DNA of 27,925 nucleotides, taken from the NCBI GenBank assembly GCA_001695595.3, contig MBPM02000322.1, positions 1-27,925 of the forward strand. The letters are read 5' to 3'. Shown here in pieces: positions 20,547-27,925 of the stretch (the stretch's first letter is position 1; every line of letters starts with the position of its first letter). The DNA comes from Plasmopara viticola. Taxonomy: Eukaryota > Oomycota > Peronosporomycetes > Peronosporales > Peronosporaceae. The notes beneath the pieces are model-generated. The model made no database searches and was not told where the DNA came from. It worked only from the letters and a program-made list of their open reading frames with translations. Both the position numbers and the translations under genes were made by a program.

Positions 20547-22280
20547 ATGTCTAGAGCGATAGAAAGGACGTATCTGTGGCCGTACAACGTCTCAGCCTTC
20601 CATCAGAATGATTGAACACTTCGTTGTGGCTCTTTCGCATCTGTAGATGTGTAAAGCGATAGAAAAGACGTATCTGTGGCCGTACAACGTCTCAGCCCTC
20701 CAATAGAATGATTATACACTTCGTCGTGGCTCTATTACATCTTTGAATGTCTATAGCGATAGAAAGGACGTATCCGTGGCCGTACAACGTCTCAGCCTTC
20801 CATCAGATTGATAAACACTTCGTTCTGGCTCTTTCGCATCTGTGCATGTCTAGAGCGATGGTAAGGACGTATCTGTGGCCGTACAACGTCTTAGCGCTCC
20901 TACTGAATGATTATACACTTCGATGTGGCTCTATCGCATCTGTGCATGTGTAGAGCGAAAGAAATGACGTATCTGTGGCCGTACAACGTCTCAGCCCTCC
21001 AACAGAATGAGTAAACACTCCGTTGTGGCTCTATTACATCTGTAGATGTGTAGAGCGATAGAAAGGACGTATCTGTGGCCGTATAATGTCTCAGCTCTTT
21101 AATAGATTTATTATACACTTCGTTGTGGCTCTATCGCATCTGTGCATGTCTAGAGCGATAGAAAGGACGTATCTTTGGCCGTGCAACGTTTCAGCGCTCC
21201 TACAGAATGATTATACACTTCGATGTGGCTCTATCGCATCTGTGCATGTGTAGAGCGATAGAAATGACGTATCTGTGGCCGTACAACGTCTCAGCCCTCC
21301 AACAGAATGAGTATACACTCCGTTGTGGCTCTATTACATCTGTAGATGTGTAGAGCGATAGATAGGACGTATCTGTGGCCGTACAATTTCTCTGCGCTCC
21401 AACAGAATGATTATACACTTCGTCGTGGATCTATTACATCTTTGAATGTCTAGAGCGATAGAAAGGACGTATCTGTGGCCGTACAATGTCTCAGCTCTCC
21501 AACAGAATTATTAAAAACTTCTTTGTGGCTCTATCGCATCAGTGCATGTCTTGGGCGATAGAAAGGACGTATCTTTGGCCGTGCAACGTTTCAGCGCTCC
21601 TACAGAATGATTATACACTTCGATGTGGCTCCATCGCATCTGTGCATGTGAAGAGCGATAGAAATGGACGTATCTGTGGCCGTACAACGTCTCAGCCCTT
21701 CAACAGAATGAGTATACACTCCGTTGTGGCTCTATTACATCTGTAAATGTGTAGAGCGATAGAAAGGACGTATCTGTGGCCGTACAACGTCTCAGCTCTC
21801 CAACAGAATTCTTATACACTACGTTGGGGCTCTATCGCATCTGTTCATGTCTAGAGCGATAGAAAGGACGTATCTTTGGCCGTGCAACGTCTCAGCGCTC
21901 CTACAGAATGATTATACAGTTCGATGTGGCTCTATCGCATCTGTGCATGTGTAGAGCGATAGAAATGACGTATCTTTGGCCGTACAACGTCTCAGCCCTC
22001 CAACAGAATGAGTATACACTCCGTTGTGGCTCTATTACATCTGTAGATGTGTAGAGCGATAGAAAGGACGTATCTGTGGCCGTACAACTTCTCAGCGCTC
22101 CAACAGAATGATTATACACTTCGTCGTGGATCAATTACATCTTGAATGTCTATAGCGATAGAAAGGACGTATCTGTGGCCGTACAATGTCTCAGCTCTCC
22201 AACAGAATTATTATAAACTTCTTTGTGGCTCTATCGCATCAGTGCATGTCTAGAGCGATAGAAAGGACGTATCTTTGGCC
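20547..22280. repeat. Satellite block, intact counterpart of 1-1,840
   Basis: It shares rare markers with the start of the window: ATGATTGAACAC (20,609), GCGATGGTAAGG, AGCTCTTTAATAGATTTA (21,093), GATAGATAGG (21,357) and ACTACGTTGGGG (21,817). Most monomers are exactly 100 bp, unlike the counterpart. Within it d/a chimeric monomers occur, for example at about 21,740-21,835. Confidence 0.8.
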
Positions 22281-25085
22281 GTGCAACGTCTCAGCGCTCC
22301 TACAGAATGATTATACAGTTCGATGTGGCTCTATCGCATCTGTGCATGTGTAGAGCGATAGAAATGACGTATCTTTGGCCGTACAACGTCTCAGCCCTCC
22401 AACAGAATGAGTATACACTCCGTTGTGGCTCTATTACATCTTTGAATGTCTAGAGCGATAGAAAGGACGTATCTGTGGCCGTACAACTTCTCAGCGCTCC
22501 AACAGAATGAATATACACTTCGTCGTGGATCTAGTACATCTTTGAATGTCTAGAGCGATAGAAAGGACGTATCTGTGGCCGTACAATGTCTCAGCTCTCC
22601 AACAGAATTATTATAAACTTCTTTGTGGCTCTATCGCATCAGTGCATGTCTAGAGCGATAGAAAGGACGTATCTTTGGCCGTGCAACGTTTCAGCGCTCC
22701 TACAGAATGATTATACACTTCGATGTGGCTCTATCGCATCTGTGCATGTGAAGAGCGATAGAAATGACGTATCTATGGCCGTACAACGTCTCAGCCCTCC
22801 AACAGAATGAGTATACACTGCGTTGTGGCTCTATTCCATCTGTAAATGTGTAGAGCGATAGAAAGGACGTATCTGTGGCCGTACAACGTCTCAGCTCTCC
22901 AACAGAATTCTTATACACTTCGTTGGGGCTCTATCGCATCTGTTCATGTCTAGAGCGATAGAAAGGACGTATCTTTGGCCGTGCAACGTCTCAGCGCTCC
23001 TACAGAATGATTATACAGTTCGATGTGGCTCTATCGCATCTGTACATGTGTAGAGCGATAGAAAAGACGTATCTGTGGCCGTACAACGTCTCAGCCCTCC
23101 AACAGAATGAGTATACACTCCGTTGTGGCTCTATTACATCTGTAAATATGTAGAGCGATAGATAGGACGTATCTGTGGCCGTACAATTTCTCTGCGCTCC
23201 AACAGAATGATTATACACTTCGTCGTGGATCTATTACATCTTTGAATGTCTATAGCGATAGAAAGGACGTATCTGTGGCCGTACAATGTCTCAGCTCTCC
23301 AACAGAATTATTATACACTTCGTTGTGGCTCTATCGCATCAGTGCATGTCTAGAGCGATAGAAAGGACGTATCTTTGGCCGTGCAACGTTTCAGCGCTCC
23401 TACAGAATGATTATACACTTCGATGTGGCTCTATCGCATCTGTGCATGTGAAGAGCGATAGAAAGGACGTATCTGTGGCCGTACAACGTCTCAGCCCTCC
23501 AACAGAATGAGTATACACTCCGTTGTGGCTCTATTACATCTGTAAATGTGTAGAGCGATAAAAAGGACGTATCTGTGGCCGTACAACGTCTCAGCCTTCC
23601 ATCAGATTGATTAAACACTTCGTTCTGGCACTTTCGCATCTGTGCATGTCTAGAGCGATGGTAAGGACGTATCTGTGGCCGTACAACGTCTCAGCGCTCC
23701 TACTGAATGATTATACACTTCGATGTGGCTCTATCGCATCTGTGCATGTGTAGAGCGATAGAAAGGCCGTATCTGTGGCTGTACAACGTCTCAGCCCTCC
23801 AACAGAATGAGTATACACTCCGTTGTGGCTCTATTACATCTGTAAATGTGTAGAGCGATAGAAAGGACGTATCTGTAGCCGTACAATTTTTCAGCGCTCC
23901 AACAGAATGATTATACACTTCGTCGTGGATCTATTACATCATTGAATGTCTTTAGCGATAGAAAGGACGTATCTGTGGCCGTACAATGTCTCAGCTCTCC
24001 GACAGAATTCTTATACACTTCGTTGTGGCTCTATCGCATCTGTGTATGTCTAGAGCGATAGAAAGGACGTATCTTTGGCCGTGCAACGTCTCAGCGCTCC
24101 TACAGAATGATTATACACTTCGAAGTGGCTTTGTCGCATCTGTGCATGTCTAGAGCGATAGAAAAGACGTATCTGTGGCCGCACAGCGTCTCAGCCCTCT
24201 AACAGAATGAGTATACACTTCGTTGGGGCTCTTTTGCATCTGTGCATGGTAGAGCGATAGAAAGGACGTATCTGTGGCCGTACAACGTCTCAGCCTTCCA
24301 TCAGAATGATTAAACACTGCGTGGTCTTTCGCATCTGTATGTGTAAAGCGATAGAAAGGACGATCTGTTTGCCGTACAACGTCTCAGCCTCCAATAGAAT
24401 GATTATACACTTCGTCGTAGATCATTACATCTTTTGAATGTCTAGAGCGATAGAAAGGACGTATCTGTAGCCGTACAATTTTTCAGCGCTCCAACAGAAT
24501 GATTATACACTTCGTCGTGGATCTATTTACATCATTGATTCTTTAGCGATAGAAAGGACGTATCTGTGCCGTACAATCGTCTCAGCTCTCCAACAGAATT
24601 CTTATACACTTCGTTGTGGCTCTATCGCATCTGTGCATGTCTAGAGCGATAGAAAGGACGTATCTTTGGCCGTGCAACGTCTCAGCGCTCCTACAGAATG
24701 ATTATACACTTCAAGTGGCTTTGTCGCATCTGTGCATGTCTAGAGCGATAATAAGGACGTATCTGTGGCCGTACAGCGTCTCAGCCCTCGAACAGAATGA
24801 GTATACACTTCGTTGGCCCTTTTGCATCTGTGCATGTGTAGAGCGATAGAAAGGACGTATCTGTGGCCGTTCAACGTCTCAGCCTTCCATCAGAATGATT
24901 AAACACTGCGTTGTGGCTCTCGCATCTGTAGATGTGTAAAGCGATAGAAAGGACGTATCTGTGGCCGTACAACGTCTCAGCCCTCCAATAGAATGATTAT
25001 ACACTTCGTCGTGGATCTATTACATCTTTGAATGTCTATAGCGATAGAAAGGACGTATCCGTGGCCGTACAACGTCTCAGCCCTC
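22280..25085. repeat. Super-HOR S3 (about 28 monomers)
   Basis: It is the distant copy of S1 (offset 20,461 falling to 20,447) and is followed by a collinear copy, S4. It holds a 7-mer between GATCTA starts at 22,528 and 23,228, then the 6-mer family twice (ATCTGTAGCCG at 23,871 and 24,463). Up to about 24,245 the monomers are regular. After GTGCATGGTAG at 24,242 single-base deletions become frequent, about 14 net losses in 830 bp compared with S1. Confidence 0.85.
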
Positions 25086-25249
25086 CAACAGAATGAGTAT
25101 TACACTCGTTGTGGCTCTATTACATCTGTAAATGTGTAGACGATAGAAAGGACGTATCTGTGGCCGTACAACGTCTCAGCTCTCCAACAGAAATCTATAC
25201 ACTCGTTGGGCTCTATCGCATCTGTCATGTCTAGAGCGATAGAAAGGAC
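25086..25249. repeat. Junction monomers between S3 and S4
   Basis: S3 leaves the S1 order after TATCCGTGG (about 25,056). The next monomers are c-like and a d/a chimera (AGCTCTCCAACAGAAATC), resembling 21,700-21,860 more than the equivalent S1 sequence. Confidence 0.6.
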
Positions 25250-27925
25250 GTATCTTTGCCGTGCAACGTCTCAGCGCTCCTAACAGAATGATAACAGTTC
25301 GATGTGGCTCTATCGCATCTGTGCATGTGTAAGCGATAGAAATGACGTATCTTTGGCCGTACAGACGTCTCAGCCTCCAACAGAATGAGTATACACCGTT
25401 GGCTCTATTACATCTGTAAATGTGTAGAGCGATAGAAAGGACGTATCTGTGGCCGTACAACTTCTCAGCGCTCCAACAGAATGAATATACACTTCGTCGT
25501 GGATCTATTACATCTTTGAATGTCTATGAGCGATAGAAAGACGTATCGTGGCCGTACAATGTCTCAGCTCTCCAAACAGAATATTATAAACTTCTTGTGG
25601 CTCTATCGCATCAGTGCATGTCTAGAGCGATAAAAGGACGTATCTTTGGCCGTGCAACGTTCAGCGCTCCTACAGAATGATTATACACTTCGATGGGCTC
25701 TATCGCATCTGTGCATGTAGAAGAGCGATAGAAATGACGTATCTGTGGCCGTACAACGTCTCAGCCTCCAACAGAATGATATACACTCCGTTGGCTCTAT
25801 TACATCTAAATGTGTTAGAGCGATAGAAAGACGTATCTGTGGCCGTAAACGTCTCAGCTCTCCACAGAATTCTTATACACTTTTGGCTCTATCGCATCTG
25901 TTCATGTCTAGAGCGATAGAAAGGACGTATCTTGGCCGTGCAACGTCTCAGCGCTCCTACAGAATGATTATACAGTTCATGTGGCTCTATCGCATCTGTA
26001 TCATGTGTAGAGCGATAGAAAGACGTATCTGTGGCCGTACAACGTCTCAGCCCTCCAACAGAATGAGTATACACTCCGTTGTGGCTCATTACATCTGTAA
26101 TATGTAGAGCGATAGATAGGACGTATCTGTGGCCGTACAATTTCTCTGCGCTCCAACAGAATGATTATACACTTCGTCGTGGATCTATTACATCATTGAA
26201 TGTCTAGAGCATAGAAAGGACGTATCTGTGGCCGTACCAATGTCTCAGCTCTCCAACAGAATTATTATACACTTCGTTGTGGCTCTATCGCATCAGTGCA
26301 TGTCTAGAGCGATAGAAAGGACGTATCTTTGGCCGTGCACGTTTCAGCGCTCCTACAAGAATGATTATACACTTCGATGTGGCTCTATCGCATCTGCTGC
26401 ATGAAGAGCGATAGAAATGACGTATCTGTGGCCGTACAACGGTCTCAGCCCTCCAACAGAAATGAGTATACACTCCGTTGTGGCTCTATTACATCGTAAA
26501 TTGGTAGAGCGATAAAAGGACGTATCTGTGCCGTACAACGTCTCAGCCTTCCATCAGATTGATTAACACTTCGTTCGGCTCTTCGCGTCTGTGCATGTCT
26601 AGAGCGAAATAAAGGACGTATCTGTGGCCGTGCAACGTTTCAGCGCTCCTACAGAATGATTATACACTTCGATGTGGCTCTATCGCATCTGTGCATTTGT
26701 AGAGCGATAGAAAGCGTATCTGTGCTGTACAACGTCTCAGCCCTCCAACGGAATGAGTATACACTTCCGTTTGCGCGTCTATATACATCTGTAATGTGTA
26801 GAGCAAGAAAGGACGTATCTGTAGCCGTACAATTTCAGCCTCCAACAGAATGATTATACACTTCGTCGTGGATCTATACATCATTGAATGTCTTTTAGCG
26901 ATAGAAAGGACGTATCTGTGGCCGTACAATGTCTCAGCTCTCCGACAGAACTTATTACACTTCGTTGTGGCTCTATCGCATCTGTGTATGTCTAGAGCGA
27001 TAGAAAGACGTATCTTTTGGCCGTGCAAACGTCTCAGCGCTCCAAACAGAATGATTAGACACTTCGAAGTGCTTTGTTCGCAATCTGTGCATGTCTAGAG
27101 CGATAGAAAAGACGTATCTGTGCCGCACAGCGTCTCAGCCTCAATAGAATGAGTATAAACTTCGTTGCGGGCTCTTTTGCATCTGTGCATGTCTAGAGCG
27201 ATAGAAAGGACGTATCTGTGGCCGTACAACGTCTCACCTTCCATCAGATGATTAAACACGCGTTGTGGCTCTTTCGCATCTGTAGATGTGTAAAGCGATA
27301 GAAAGGACGTATCTTGGCCGTACAACGTCTCAGCCCTCCAATAGAATGATTATACACTTCGTCGTAGATCTATTACATCTTTGAATGTCTAGAGCGATAG
27401 AAAGGACGTATCTGTAGCCGTACAATTTTTCAGCGCTCCAAACAGAATGATTATACACTTCGTCGGTGATCTATTACATCATTGAATGTCTTTAGCGATA
27501 GAAAGGACGTATCTGTGGCCGTACAATGTCTCAGCTCGCAACAGAATTCTTTATACACTTCGGTTGTGGCTCTATCGCATCTGTGCATGTCTAGAGCGAT
27601 AGAAAGGACGTATCTTGGCGTGCAACGTCTCAGCGCTCCTACAGAATGATTATACACTTCGAGTGGCTTTGTCGCATCTGTGCATGTCTAGAGCGATAAT
27701 AAGGACGTATCTGTGGCCGTACAGCGTCTCAGCCCCTCCAAACAGAATGATATACACTTCGTTGGGCCTTTTGCATCTGTGCATATGTAGAGCGATAGAA
27801 AGGACGTATCTGTGGCCGTACAACGTCTCAGCCTTCCATCAGAATGATTAAACACTTCGTTGTGGCTCTTTCGCATCTGTAGATGTGTAAAGCGATAGAA
27901 AGGACGTATCTGTGGCCGTACAACG
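25250..27925. repeat. Super-HOR S4, cut by the window end, indel-rich
   Basis: It is collinear with 22,280-24,975 at an offset of about 2,945-2,975. The series CTGTTCATG, CTGTATCATG, AATATGTAG with GATAGATAGG, CAGATTGATTAACAC, GTGTATGTC, CTTCGAAGTG, ATCTGTAGCCG (26,817 and 27,410) and GCGATAATAAGG (27,693) appears in the same order. Monomers are often 94-99 bp from short deletions, with some insertions. The match continues to the last base, so the unit is longer than what is seen. Confidence 0.8.

Larger units (their letters stand above)
1..27925. repeat. 100-bp tandem satellite array filling the whole window
   Basis: Every part of the window aligns to one monomer about 100 bp long, head to tail on the same strand, giving roughly 280 copies. 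The best conserved part is the core GCGATAGAAAGGACGTATCT, followed closely by GGCCGTACAACGTCTCAG. The most variable parts are the stretch after CTCAGC and the CTATCGCATCTGTGCATGT segment. The consensus counted by eye is 24 G, 24 C, 25 A and 27 T. No inverted monomer, transposon insertion, homopolymer tract or unique sequence interrupts it, and both window ends fall inside a monomer. The longest open frames are only about 139 codons. They recur wherever the same monomers recur and are chance stop-free passages. The array is non-coding as far as can be seen. I do not recognise the satellite family, and its chromosomal place is unknown. Confidence 0.97.

Noticed and set aside
1..27925. A CRISPR array
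   Set aside because: The whole 100-bp unit is conserved, including the parts between the best conserved cores. There are no unique spacers, and variants recur in blocks, which is satellite behaviour.
1..27925. A tandem-repeat protein gene or minisatellite exon
   Set aside because: A coding repeat would need a unit divisible by three or all frames open. Stops occur regularly in all frames and one-base indels are tolerated.
1..27925. Ribosomal spacer subrepeats, tRNA genes or polymerase III boxes
   Set aside because: No rRNA or tRNA sequence is present, and no A-box or B-box pair fits the monomer.
1..27925. Telomeric repeats or a transposon with terminal repeats as the source of the array
   Set aside because: No short G-rich telomere unit, no terminal inverted repeats, no target-site duplication and no transposase or reverse transcriptase fragment was seen.
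1..27925. Inverted blocks of monomers
   Set aside because: Every monomer read keeps the GCGATAG core on the + strand. No reversed core followed by reversed flanks was seen.

Overview
The window is one uninterrupted tandem satellite array. From the first base to the last it consists of about 280 head-to-tail copies of a 100-bp monomer, all in the same orientation. I see no gene, RNA gene, mobile element or unique sequence, and neither edge of the array is reached. This amount of pure satellite points to a eukaryotic genome (centromeric, pericentromeric, subtelomeric or other heterochromatin). I do not recognise the monomer and cannot name the organism. A consensus read by eye is about 48% GC and keeps about 7 CpG per 100 bp, slightly more than its base composition predicts. 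The array has therefore probably not spent long under heavy germline CpG methylation.

Monomers fall into recurring types. Four of them occur in a fixed order, called a, b, c and d here. Type a starts with GATCTA-T/G-TACATCTTTGAATG and carries ACAATGTCTCAGCTCTCC. Type b has CTATCGCATCAGTGCATG or CTATCGCATCTGTGCATG, with TTTGGCCGTGCAACG and GCTCCTACAG. Type c has GAAATGACG, AGCCCTCCAACAG and ACACTCCGTTG. Type d has CTATTACATCTGTAAAT and CTTCGTCGTGG. The a-b-c-d 4-mer (400 bp) is the basic higher-order repeat (HOR), and longer HORs are built from it by losing, chimerising and duplicating monomers.

Layout: 1-1,840 is a rearranged, indel-rich copy of about 20,547-22,280. 1,840-4,625 is a long super-HOR (S1) holding a 600-bp 6-mer twice. 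4,611-5,150 resembles 19,275-19,790. 5,150-7,745 is a second, damaged super-HOR (S2). 7,746-8,737 holds 4-mers. 8,738-11,532 is two tandem copies of a 14-mer (3+4+3+4). 11,533-12,690 is an 8-mer and a partial second copy. 12,691-13,444 has divergent monomers. 13,445-15,200 is a 6-mer/12-mer family. 15,385-17,106 is an 11-mer-spaced duplication of more divergent monomers. 17,107-18,519 is mixed. 18,520-19,690 resembles S1 with one 6-mer unit missing. 19,629-20,215 is a clean 4-mer. 20,216-20,546 is a mosaic junction. 20,547-25,085 is the distant copy of 1-4,610 and includes super-HOR S3. S4 (25,250-27,925) is collinear with 22,280-24,975.

Two dyad-symmetric elements lie inside the monomer, and one is confined to certain monomer types. 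Monomer length is exactly 100 bp through most of the middle, while three sharply bounded blocks are full of one-base deletions, most likely a consensus-quality effect. There is no evidence of a protein-coding system. The interest lies in the nested HOR architecture and the dyads.
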